NCBI GenBank assembly: GCA_001796965.1
Contig: MGOA01000112.1
Location: forward strand, 1-12,241
From: Chloroflexi bacterium RBG_16_64_43
Lineage (GTDB): Bacteria; Chloroflexota; Anaerolineae; Anaerolineales; RBG-16-64-43
DNA length: 12,241 bases
Direction: 5' to 3'
A program made the position numbers and the translations under genes. A model generated the notes under the pieces. It was not told the origin of the DNA. It made no database searches and saw nothing but the letters and a program-made list of their open reading frames with translations. This document shows, in pieces, positions 1 through 8,300 of this stretch (position 1 is the first letter of the stretch; every line of letters starts with the position of its first letter).

Positions 1-104
1 GCTTGATCGGTCTCGTGCGCGAGGGACAAACGCTGGACCGTCTGATGCGAGAAGTGTCGCGAGTCTCAGCCGGACGCCAACCGCCTGCGACCCCACCCGC
101 ATGA
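1..104 (+). CDS. 3' end of an unidentified upstream gene
   Basis: An open frame enters from the left edge (first full codon at base 3) and ends at TGA 102-104. It shows about 33 residues: a hydrophobic start (LIGLVREG), an amphipathic stretch with alternating Leu/Met and Arg (LDRLMREVSRV), then a Pro/Ala-rich tail ending PPATPPA. This resembles the variable C-terminus of many envelope enzymes, but no domain or motif is visible and I cannot assign a family. It is on the same strand as the next gene and ends 25 bases before its ATG, so it is probably the preceding operon member. A coding tail fits the codon use, but it is too short for certainty. Confidence 0.55.
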   Translation, partial: LIGLVREGQTLDRLMREVSRVSAGRQPPATPPA

Positions 105-129
105 ACATCGTACCGGCAACCGACTGGCC

Positions 130-1305
130 ATGCGCATCCTGATTGCCCTCACTTACTACCGCCCACACGTCTCGGGCCTGACGATCTACACCGAGCGGCT
201 GGCGCGGGCCTGGGTCGCCCGCGGGCATCGTGTGACTGTGCTCACCTCGCGCTTCGACACGCACCTGCCCGCGCGCGAGACGCTCGGCGGCGTGGAGATC
301 ATTCGCCCGTGGGTTTTGGCGCGCCTGAGCAAGGGCGTGCTCATGCCGGCCATTGGGCTGTGGGCCACGCGCCTGGCCGCCTCGCACGATGCGTTGAGCA
401 TCCACCTGCCTCAATTCGATGCCCCGGGCCTCGCCGCGCGAGGCCGCGCCCTGCGCCGCCCGACGGTCCTCACCTATCATTGTGATCTCAGCTTACCGCC
501 GACGCCGTTCAATCGTGTGGCCAGCCTGGCCGTCCATTGGGCGAACGATCTCGCGGCCCGTGCCGCGGATCGCATTGTTGCGTACACTCGCGACTACGCG
601 GAGAACTCGCCATTCCTTTCGCGCTACCTGGGGAAGGTGCATGTCATCCCGCCTCCGGTGGAGGTCGTGCGGGCGGCGCCGGCCGAGGTCGAGGCCTTCC
701 GCATGCGCTACGGGTTGGCGGGCCGCACCGTCGTGGGGATGGCTTCGCGTTTGGCAAGCGAGAAGGGCGTCGAGCATCTGCTGGCCGCGCTTCCGGCGGT
801 GATGGAGGCCTTTCCCGATCTCACGGTGCTCTTCGCCGGACAGTATCAGAACGTGCTGGGCGAAGAGAGTTATGCACGTCGTTTGGCGCCTTTCATCTCC
901 GCGCTCGGCGACCGGTGGCGCTTCCTGGGCACGCTCGACCCGCGCGAGATGAGCGCGTTCTTCAAAGCCTGCGCCGTTACCGTGTTGCCCAGTATCAACA
1001 GCACAGAGAGCTTCGGGTTGGTGCAGATCGAATCGATGATGTGCGGGACCCCGGTGGTGGCCTCCGGGCTGCCCGGCGTTCGCCAGCCGGTGTTGCTGAC
1101 CCACATGGGGCAGGTGGTGCCAGTGGGTGCGCCAACGGACCTGGCGCGGGCGCTGATCGAGGTCCTGCGTTCGCCACAGCGTTATGCACAGCCGGCGATT
1201 GACCTGGCTGCCACGTTCTCTCCCGCAGCGGTTGCCGAGGCGTACGAGAAGCTCTTTGCCGAGATCTCGACCGCCCGCGGCGCGCCCGCCGGCCGAGGCC
1301 TCTAG
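130..1305 (+). CDS. GT4-family glycosyltransferase
   Basis: This 391-residue protein is a retaining GT-B glycosyltransferase of family GT4, which moves a sugar from a nucleotide-sugar donor onto a glycan or lipid acceptor, normally at the cytoplasmic membrane face. The N-terminal Rossmann-like domain starts at residue 2 and carries the glycine loop and following helix typical of GT4 (residues 9-40, YYRPHVSG...RGHRVTVLTS). The C-terminal donor domain shows GMASRLASEKGVEHLL (203-218), with Arg207 and Lys212 in the usual phosphate-contact positions. The EX7E signature is intact as Glu293 and Glu301 (ESFGLVQIE), followed by MMCGTPVVAS. There is no signal peptide or membrane segment, and the length is normal for the family. 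The ATG at 130 has no good Shine-Dalgarno sequence but gives the expected beta-strand start (MRILIALTYY). Donor and acceptor cannot be read from the sequence. Methyltransferases and membrane glycosyltransferases directly downstream suggest surface glycan or lipid-linked sugar assembly. Confidence 0.93.
   Translation: MRILIALTYYRPHVSGLTIYTERLARAWVARGHRVTVLTSRFDTHLPARETLGGVEIIRPWVLARLSKGVLMPAIGLWATRLAASHDALSIHLPQFDAPGLAARGRALRRPTVLTYHCDLSLPPTPFNRVASLAVHWANDLAARAADRIVAYTRDYAENSPFLSRYLGKVHVIPPPVEVVRAAPAEVEAFRMRYGLAGRTVVGMASRLASEKGVEHLLAALPAVMEAFPDLTVLFAGQYQNVLGEESYARRLAPFISALGDRWRFLGTLDPREMSAFFKACAVTVLPSINSTESFGLVQIESMMCGTPVVASGLPGVRQPVLLTHMGQVVPVGAPTDLARALIEVLRSPQRYAQPAIDLAATFSPAAVAEAYEKLFAEISTARGAPAGRGL
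1295..1298 (+). promoter_or_regulatory. ribosome binding site for the first methyltransferase
   Basis: GAGG lies 8 bases before the ATG at 1307, inside the last codons of the GT4 gene. It supports this start over an in-frame ATG at 1184, which would overlap the GT4 gene by more than 120 bases. Confidence 0.5.
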
Positions 1306-1306
1306 C

Positions 1307-2098
1307 ATGGCCAAGCCCGCTTCGCGCACCATCCTCCGCCGCCACCTGAACGCGCTGCCCTACTTCCGTGCATTGATTCGCGCGGTCGAAGATCAGTTCT
1401 ATCAAGCACTGTCGCTGCCGCGCCCCGTCCTGGATATCGGCTGCGGCGACGGGCATTTTGCCTCGGTCGCGTTCGACCGGCAGCTAGATTGCGGGTTGGA
1501 TCCCTCACCGATCGTCCGCGAGGCAGCGGCCCGCGGGGGGTACCGCCTGGTATTGCAGGCCGATGGCGGGCGGCTCCCGCATCCGGCAGCGTCTTTCGCG
1601 AGCGCAATGAGCAATTCGGTTCTCGAGCATATTCCCCAATTGGATGCGGTGTTGCGCGAAGCGGCTCGCATCTTGCGTCCCGGCGCGCCTTTCATCTTCT
1701 GTGTCCCCAACCCGAACTACCTGGGCTTCCTGTCCATTGGCCGGTGGCTGGAAGCGCTTGGCCTGCGCCGACTGGCCGACGCCTATCGCCATTGGTTCCG
1801 CCGCATGACGCGCGTCGAGCACTTGGATGCGGAGCAGGTTTGGCGCGCGCGGCTTGAGGCAGCCGGGTTCGGCCTCGAGCGCAGTTGGGAGTACTTCTCG
1901 AAGGGCGCGATGCAAACCCTGGAATGGGGTCATTTGGGCGGCGTGCCATCTCTGGTCGCGCACCTGATCACCGGCCGCTGGATCCTGGCTTCAGGGCGCG
2001 CCAATCTGGCACTTACCGAGCGCCTCGTGGCGCGGTACTTTGATGAAGGCCTGCCCAAGGCCGGTGCCTTCACCTTCTACGTGGCACGGCGGCGATGA
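1307..2098 (+). CDS. class I SAM-dependent methyltransferase
   Basis: This 263-residue protein has the class I (Rossmann-fold) methyltransferase layout. Motif I, VLDIGCGDGHFA, is at residues 41-52 and binds S-adenosylmethionine. An acidic residue ends the next strand (CGLDPS, Asp65), the post-motif acid is in LQADGGRLP (83-91), and the motif IV-like SNSVLEHIP is at 102-110. RILRPGAPFIFCVPNPN follows, the usual motif of the UbiE/Methyltransf_11 group. The C-terminal half has the RMTRVEHLD segment and an aromatic-rich region common in methyltransferases of polysaccharide clusters. The start at 1307 lies 1 base after the GT4 stop and has a GAGG upstream. Its own stop overlaps the next ATG. The substrate cannot be told; context favours methylation of a sugar or glycolipid intermediate. 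It is clearly different in sequence from the next methyltransferase, so it is not a recent tandem duplicate. Confidence 0.88.
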   Translation: MAKPASRTILRRHLNALPYFRALIRAVEDQFYQALSLPRPVLDIGCGDGHFASVAFDRQLDCGLDPSPIVREAAARGGYRLVLQADGGRLPHPAASFASAMSNSVLEHIPQLDAVLREAARILRPGAPFIFCVPNPNYLGFLSIGRWLEALGLRRLADAYRHWFRRMTRVEHLDAEQVWRARLEAAGFGLERSWEYFSKGAMQTLEWGHLGGVPSLVAHLITGRWILASGRANLALTERLVARYFDEGLPKAGAFTFYVARRR

Positions 2099-2835
2099 AC
2101 GCTTTCGACGAGAATTACTTTCGCACCCACACCTATGCGCGCGTGTCCTTTGCCCGCTTCTCGCAGTACTGGTGGTCGAATCGGTTCTACGCGATTCTGG
2201 CGCGGCGGCACGGACGGCGAGGTGGCACTCTGCTGGAGGTCGGCTGTGGATTGGGCCATCTGGTCGGGCAACTCGAGAAGTCCTTCAAAACCGCCGCAGT
2301 GGATGTCAACCGCCACGCGTTGGGCGAAGCGCGTGCCGTGGCGCGGGCCTCGCATCTCGAGGCTGCCTCCGCCGAGCGCCTGCCGTTCGCGCGCGAGTCG
2401 TTCGACGTCGTGATCATCAAACACATCATCGAGCACCTGCCGCGGCCTGAGTTGGCCATCGCCGAACTCGGGCGCGTGTTGCGGCCAGGAGGACTGTTGC
2501 TCTTTTCGACGCCCAACCTGGAGTCGCTTCTGCGGCCGCTCAAAAGAGATCGGTGGATCGGCTATCAGGACCCGACTCACATCTCGCTCAAGCCGCCCGG
2601 AGCGTGGCTTGACCTCCTGCGCGAAACCGGCGGCATGCACGTGCTCCGTGTCTTCGCCGATGGGTTTTGGGACGTACCCTATGTTCCGCTCGTGCCTGCT
2701 GCGCTGCAGAAACTCATCTTTGGTGGGCTGGGTGGGTTGCAGGCCGTCTCAGGCGTCGTCTTCCTGCCGCGGCGTTGGGGCGAGAGCATGATCGTTGTGG
2801 CCCGCAGGCGAGGCGCGGAGGAGACCAGCGGATGA
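2095..2835 (+). CDS. second class I SAM-dependent methyltransferase
   Basis: This 246-residue protein is a Methyltransf_11/23-type enzyme. Motif I is LLEVGCGLGHLVG (residues 46-58). AVDVN (68-72) carries the acidic residue that binds the SAM ribose, and SAERLPF (92-98) is the usual adenine-side segment. VVIIKHIIEHLPRPE (105-119) and LGRVLRPGGLLLFSTPN (125-141) are textbook motifs of the family. A DPTHIS motif (159-164), common in methyltransferases of exopolysaccharide and O-antigen clusters, follows. The C-terminal stretch 197-223 is hydrophobic and might sit at the membrane, though it is probably only a buried or peripheral helix. The ATG at 2095 overlaps the previous stop as ATGA, so translation is probably coupled. 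The gene ends in a second ATGA with the GT39 gene. Substrate unknown; a glycan or lipid-linked sugar is inferred from context. Confidence 0.88.
   Translation: MNAFDENYFRTHTYARVSFARFSQYWWSNRFYAILARRHGRRGGTLLEVGCGLGHLVGQLEKSFKTAAVDVNRHALGEARAVARASHLEAASAERLPFARESFDVVIIKHIIEHLPRPELAIAELGRVLRPGGLLLFSTPNLESLLRPLKRDRWIGYQDPTHISLKPPGAWLDLLRETGGMHVLRVFADGFWDVPYVPLVPAALQKLIFGGLGGLQAVSGVVFLPRRWGESMIVVARRRGAEETSG
2817..2823 (+). promoter_or_regulatory. strong ribosome binding site for the GT39-like gene
   Basis: GGAGGAG lies about 8-10 bases before the ATG at 2832, the best Shine-Dalgarno match in the window. It fixes the start at 2832 rather than any in-frame upstream codon inside the methyltransferase gene. 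It lies in the last codons of that gene, next to the ATGA overlap. Confidence 0.75.
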
Positions 2836-5165
2836 ACAGCAGCCCATCGCTCTTGGATTGGTGGCGTTCAGTCACATCCCGCCCCGCCTTCAAGCGAGGC
2901 GTACGTGTTGGGGCCGCGCTGGGAGCCGCGCTCTTGGCCGTGGGTTATTTCATAGCGCAGGGATTCGCTTCGCCCAATGGCTGGTCCCTGTGCCTGGTGG
3001 CCGTGGCATTCTTCGTGTGGTTCATTCGATCGCCTCGCGGGGCGAGCATTCTGCCAGTGCCACCGGTCGGGGGAATGGAGGGAGGGCCGCCATCACCTCC
3101 GCCAATGGGCGAGCCACCGGAGGCCAAGGCCGCCGCCGTCCCAGTGGGCCGGGGTGCGCGGTTGCGGCTGCCCGCTGCTCTACTACTGGCAACGCTTGGT
3201 CAGCTCATACTCGATTTCCGGCCGGCAGGACTTGAGCGCAGCCCGGCGCAAGGAGCCATCCTCTATGGGATGGCTCTCGCGCTGACAGTGCTGGCGCTTA
3301 TCAAAGGCGATGTGCAATGGCCGGACGTCCCTCGCGATCTGCATGCCGAGATGCCCTGGAGGCCGTCGCTCGTTTCCGTCATTCTGGCTTGGACCGGGTT
3401 CGGATTCGGTGTGGCGACCTTCGCGGCCATGGCGGAGCACGTGTTCACGGCGGCCAACCTCGTTTTGTGGGCCGCAACGTTTATCTGCTGGTTGGTCGCG
3501 CTGACCCCAGTTGCCTCCGAAGGAGTGCTGGGCGCAGGGTCTTGGTTGCGGGGTGCAGGGGAAAGGGCGCGCGCGAGTCTTCGCCGCCTGGGGGCGGGGG
3601 TCCACCTTTCGGGGTGGACGCTGCTCGTGCTGGCTGCGTTTGTCTGTGTCGCGGTCATTCGCCTGGTCCGGCTGGATTTGGTCGCGCCGGAAATGACCAG
3701 CGACCACGCCGAGAAGTTGCAGGATGTGATGGACATTCTGAGCGGGACGTTCTCCATCTACTTCCCGCGCAACACTGGGCGCGAGTTTCTCCAGTTCTAT
3801 CTGACGGCATTCATCGCGCGCCTGGGCCCTGGCATCTCATTCACGTCGCTGAAACTCGGCACGGCCCTGGCCGGCCTGGCGACGCTGCCATTCGTGTATT
3901 GGCTGGGTCGCGACCTCTTCGACCGGCGGGTCGGGCTCTTGGCGATGTTCATGACGGGGATCGGCTACTGGCCCAACGTGATCAGCCGCATCGGCCTGCG
4001 CTTCCCGCTCTACCCGCTATTCGTTGCACCAGCGATGTACTTTCTTCTGCGAGGGCTCAGGAGGGGGCGGCACAGAGACTTCCTGTGGGCGGGAATTGCA
4101 CTGGGGCTAGGCCTCAACGGCTATTCCCCGGCGCGCATACTCGTCTTCGTGATGGCGATGGCCGTCATTGTTTTCTCTTTGCACGCGGCGTCGCGCGGGA
4201 GGCGAGCTTGGGCCTGGGGTGGTCTGGGTGCCTCTATCATCCTGGCCGCCGTGATCGCATTGCCGCTCATGCGCTATGCGTTTGACAGCCCGGACCTTTT
4301 CTGGGGCCGGACGATTACTCGTCTTGGACAGGAGGAGATGCCCTACTCCCAGAACCCCCTGGTCATTCTCCTATCGAACGGCCTTAATTCGCTGCTGATG
4401 TTCAACTGGTACGGAGGCAATGCGTGGATCCTAGGCGTTCCAGGCCGGCCGACTCTGGATGTAGTGAGCGCAGTCCTTTTCGCATTCGGCGTGTTGTTTC
4501 TGCTCGCTCGGTATGTGCGCCGGCGGAAGTGGGAGGACCTGGTGGTGATGCTGGCGATCCCCATGCTGCTTCTGCCCTCGACACTTGCCATCGCTTTTCC
4601 GGTAGAGAACCCTGCCCTGAATCGCTCGTCGGGAGCCGTACCGTTTGTCTTCTTGTTGCCGGCATTTGCGGTCTTCGTCCTGCTCGATTCTTTGCGCCGG
4701 CACTACCACCGCCGATCGTTTGGCTGGGCGGCCGGTGCACTTCTCGCTCTGGCGCTGGCAGCCTCGCTGGCCCAGAACATCCAGGTCACTTTCGTTCGCT
4801 ATGTCAAGCAATACCGCCATGCAGCCCAAAACGCATCCGAGATCGGTGGCTTGATTAGCGATTTTGCTCACTCGGTGGGCCGCTACGAAGAAGCGTACGT
4901 CGTGCCACACATTTTCTGGGCCGATACTCGGTTGGTGGGGATGTATGCGGGCGATCCGGCGCGCGACTACGCGATCACCTTGGAGGCCTTGGCCGGCCTC
5001 GACCCGGCCGATCAACCCCTGCTGGTTGTCTTCCACCGCGACGACCAAGAGACGCTTCAGCTCTTGGAGTCGCGATTCCCCTCCGGACGGGTAGACCGGT
5101 ATACTTCGCGCATTCCGGACCACGATTTCTTGTTCTACTTCGTGCCGGGAGCGCACGTGCCGTAG
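2832..5165 (+). CDS. GT39-like polytopic membrane glycosyltransferase with N-terminal membrane extension
   Basis: This 777-residue integral membrane protein resembles the PMT_2/ArnT-like GT39 group (GT-C fold), which transfers sugars from polyprenyl-phosphate donors on the outer face of the membrane. The catalytic core appears to start near residue 260. A membrane segment (about 261-280) is followed by an extracytoplasmic loop with TSDHAEK, where Asp291 sits where GT-C enzymes carry their catalytic acid. Further hydrophobic segments follow (about 343-358, 365-380, 393-407, 417-428, 435-450, 465-480, 545-560, 570-590, 604-618, 630-648). WLGRDLFDRRVGLLA (357-371) is a typical GT39 segment. The end (about 650-777) is a soluble extracytoplasmic domain. 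Unusually, about 260 residues precede the core: some six hydrophobic segments and a Pro/Gly-rich linker at 72-100. The start is set by GGAGGAG and by the ATGA overlap with the upstream methyltransferase. Sugar and acceptor are unknown. Confidence 0.8.
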   Translation: MNSSPSLLDWWRSVTSRPAFKRGVRVGAALGAALLAVGYFIAQGFASPNGWSLCLVAVAFFVWFIRSPRGASILPVPPVGGMEGGPPSPPPMGEPPEAKAAAVPVGRGARLRLPAALLLATLGQLILDFRPAGLERSPAQGAILYGMALALTVLALIKGDVQWPDVPRDLHAEMPWRPSLVSVILAWTGFGFGVATFAAMAEHVFTAANLVLWAATFICWLVALTPVASEGVLGAGSWLRGAGERARASLRRLGAGVHLSGWTLLVLAAFVCVAVIRLVRLDLVAPEMTSDHAEKLQDVMDILSGTFSIYFPRNTGREFLQFYLTAFIARLGPGISFTSLKLGTALAGLATLPFVYWLGRDLFDRRVGLLAMFMTGIGYWPNVISRIGLRFPLYPLFVAPAMYFLLRGLRRGRHRDFLWAGIALGLGLNGYSPARILVFVMAMAVIVFSLHAASRGRRAWAWGGLGASIILAAVIALPLMRYAFDSPDLFWGRTITRLGQEEMPYSQNPLVILLSNGLNSLLMFNWYGGNAWILGVPGRPTLDVVSAVLFAFGVLFLLARYVRRRKWEDLVVMLAIPMLLLPSTLAIAFPVENPALNRSSGAVPFVFLLPAFAVFVLLDSLRRHYHRRSFGWAAGALLALALAASLAQNIQVTFVRYVKQYRHAAQNASEIGGLISDFAHSVGRYEEAYVVPHIFWADTRLVGMYAGDPARDYAITLEALAGLDPADQPLLVVFHRDDQETLQLLESRFPSGRVDRYTSRIPDHDFLFYFVPGAHVP

Positions 5166-5305
5166 GCGGGCAAATGCTGGGGGCTGGGCGTTGCAGCGCC
5201 TCAGTCGCGGCGAGCCGGGCGTCATCCGCACAGCACGGTTCGTCAACAGCGAGATTGCCGCGGGCATCGACTCAGCGAGGGCAAAGGCAAATTGGCCAGC
5301 GACCT
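5166..5305 (+). other. 140-base gap with no clear gene
   Basis: This is the largest gap between complete genes. It is GC-rich. An in-frame ATG at 5174 would extend the next protein by 44 residues, but the added sequence is a Ser/Ala/Arg-rich run without any hydrophobic or family-like segment, so I treat it as untranslated leader. I see no convincing -10/-35 pair and no stem followed by a T-run. A promoter for the giant gene could lie here, but I cannot demonstrate one. Confidence 0.4.
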
Positions 5306-8300
5306 ATGACGATCCCAACCCAATTCGAACCTGAGGGACGCACACCCATCTTGCCGCCGCCAGGCGATGCCCAGGCCGAGGCGACGCACCTGGTCGGTGC
5401 GGGGGAACTCCACGGGCGGGGAAGGCGCTGGGGCGCCGCTTTTGAGACGCTGCTGCTTGGCCTCATCCTGATCGGGGTGGCCTTTCGATTCAGTTGGTCG
5501 AACTGGAACCAAGATGCTGATCTTCACCCCGACGAATACGGGTTGACCAGTACCCTTTCCAGCCTGAGCATGCCCGCGTCGTTTTCGGAATACATCAACA
5601 CTCGCCTCTCTCCGCTCAGCCCGTACCAGAAGTACGACGTGCAAGGCAATCCCACCCAACTCGGACCCGACAACCGGATGCGCTGGGGTCAGTGGCCCAT
5701 CATCCTTGTGCGCGTGACAGCGGAATGGTCCGGCAATTCCGGCTACCGCGATCTGCGTCTATGGGGGCGTTCGCTCTCGGCGCTGGCCGACACGCTGGGG
5801 TTGCTCTTCATCTTCCTCATCGGCGCGCGGCTTTATGGCCGGCGAGTGGGCCTCTTGGCCGCCGCGCTCAGCGCACTGGCGGTGATGCAGATCCAGCAGT
5901 CGCACTTCATGACCTCCGACAATTTCGCGCTGCTGTTCTCGACTGCTGCCATGTATTTCGCCGTTCGAGCCGCCGAGCCCATGGCGCGCCGCACGTTCGT
6001 TGCCTGGGATTGGGTTTGGTACGCATTGTTCGGGATCGCTTTTGGCATGGCGGTGGCCTCGCGCATCAACCTGGCCCTACTCGCGCTCGAGGTCGTCGTG
6101 GCCGGGGTGGTGGCGTTGACGCGCGAGGGACGCATGCGCACGCTGCGCTTGACCGAGGCGGCCGGCCTGCTGGCCCGCCTGATGCTGGCTGGCGCCTTGT
6201 CGCTCATCGTGTTTCGCCTCACGCAGCCGATGTCGTTCCGCGCCACGAGCGGCGATACGACCTTGCTGACGCTGCACTTCAACAGCGATTGGACCGACAG
6301 CATGGCCGTGGCCAGTAACGAGTCGCGAGGCATCGGCGGCGGGCCGCCGGGTGAGCAGTGGACCAATCGTCCGGCCGTGGTGTTCCCTTGGGTCAACATG
6401 GTGCTGTGGGGGCTTGGCTTGCCGCTCGGGCTGGCAGCCTGGACGGGCCTTGCCCTCGCTTTCTGGCGCACGCTAAGGTATCGCGAGTGGGCGGCGCACA
6501 TCCTGCCGCTCACGTGGGCCGGCGGCTACTTCCTCTTCATGAGCACGCGCTTCGTCAAGTCCATCCGCTACTTCCTGCCGATCTATCCCTTCATGGCCCT
6601 TTTCGCCGCGTGGCTGCTGATGTGGCTCTGGCGGCGGAGCCGCAACGCGGGGGAGGGGCCGGCATGGAACCCCATGCCGCGAGCGAAACTTGCCCAGATC
6701 GGTGCGGCGGCGGTGATCACGGTTGTAATCGGGGGCACGCTGGCCTGGGCCTGGAGCTTCACCGGCATCTATCGCGCGGACAACACGCGCATTCAGGCCT
6801 CGCACTGGATTTATCAGAATATTCCGGGACCGGTCAACCTGGTCTTGTCCTCCTCGCAGGGGGACCACAACGAACCATTGGCGTTGCCGTTCGGGTCGGT
6901 CGACGGCAGCCTCGCACCAAATGTCATTCAGTTCATGCCGCGCGTCACGGGCCAGACCAAGTCCATTCTCATGCCTCACGTTCGAGCGGACTCGGCCGGC
7001 GCGGGCGCAACCACAGTGGAGATAGTCCTCTCCGCATCTCCCGATGGTTCGGCGCCCCTCGCCACCGCCCACCTCCCTGTGCCTGCCGTCGCCGGCGATG
7101 CCCGCGGTCAATCCGTCGAAGTCTCATTCGGGCCGGCGATCGTCAATGCGGACACCACCTACTACCTGGTTCTCTCGACCACGCCCGGCCGTGTGGTGAC
7201 GGTCTCGGGGGCGGCCGTCGCCAACGAAGGCTGGGATGAGGGATTGCCCCTGCGCATCGAAGGGCGGGATGCGTTTGGCGGGCTTTACGCCGGGCTGATG
7301 GTGGAGAACCGCTGGCCTGACGACGCCCACAAGCTGGATATGTTCCTGCAAGTCCTCAACCAGGCGGACTATCTCTTCCTGCCCAGTCAGCGCGGGGTGT
7401 GGACTCCGACACGCCTGCCGCGTTCCTACCCGCTCACGGTGGAATACTACCGCGCCCTTTTCGATGGACGATTGGGATTCGAGCTGGCGGCAGAGTTTAG
7501 TTCCCCCCTACGCCTGGGGCCGCTCTATGTATCGGACGTTGCTGGCAGCGCGGCCTGGGGTCATGCGCCCACGCTGCCGGTCGACAACGACAATCTGTTG
7601 GCGGCAGAAGAGGCATTCAGCGTTTACGATCATGCGCCCGTGTGGATCTTTCGCAAGCGCCCCGACTTTAGCATTCGGCAGGTTAGGGAAGTCCTCGAAG
7701 CCGTAGATCTCACCATGGTGGTGCAGGCCGATCCACGTAACCCGGGGCAGGCCGATACCCAGCTTCTCCTGCCACCCGAACGCCTGGCCGAACAGCGGTC
7801 AGGAGGAACCTGGTCCGACATGTTCTCGCGTGAGAGCCTGCTCAACCGCTTCCCGCTTCTGGGAGTCACCGCCTGGTGGGCATGGGTGGTCATCACGGGC
7901 TGGGCCTTCCTGCCCCTCGCATCTATCGCTCTGCGCGGCCTGCCGGATATGGGCTACTCGTTGGCCAAGATCGGCGGCTGGCTGCTGGTCACCTGGATGG
8001 CCTGGATGCTTGCCAGCCTGCGGGTCCCGTTTGTCCGCGTCACTCTCGCCGGTTTGTGGCTGGGTTTGGTCGCAGCCGGCCTCGCGCTCGTCCTTCTCCA
8101 GCGGCGCAAGTGGATGAGCGCGCTGCGCGATCACTGGCGCACGTGGCTTGTCATGGAGGGGGTCTTCCTCGCGCTGTTCCTTTTCGATCTGCTCCTCCGC
8201 CTTGGCAACGGGGATCTTTGGCACCCGGCTTTCGGCGGTGAGAAGCCGATGGATTTCTCGTACCTCAACGCAGTGATTCGCAGCACCTCCTTCCCGCCGT

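Noticed and set aside
1184..1306. Upstream in-frame ATG for the first methyltransferase
   Set aside because: It would overlap the GT4 gene by over 120 bases and adds Arg/Pro/Ser-rich residues that are the GT4 coding sequence read out of frame. ATG 1307 has a GAGG and begins a normal methyltransferase N-terminus.
493..1332. Long open frame on the minus strand (279 codons) opposite the GT4 gene
   Set aside because: Its translation is rich in Arg, His and Gln without any domain, while the + strand frame has intact GT4 motifs. It is a GC-rich shadow frame, as are the other minus-strand frames across the window.
2667..2831. Extending the GT39-like protein upstream to 2667
   Set aside because: The extension lies within the second methyltransferase, and a strong GGAGGAG serves the ATG at 2832.
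3600..3619. Perfect 7-base inverted repeat (GTCCACC / GGTGGAC, 6-base loop)
   Set aside because: It lies inside the GT39-like coding region with no T-run after it. Short perfect stems are expected by chance in GC-rich coding DNA, so I do not call a terminator or regulatory hairpin.
5182..5201. Possible small hairpin (GGCG / CGCC) downstream of the GT39-like gene
   Set aside because: The stem is only about 4 base pairs and no T-run follows, so it is not a credible terminator.
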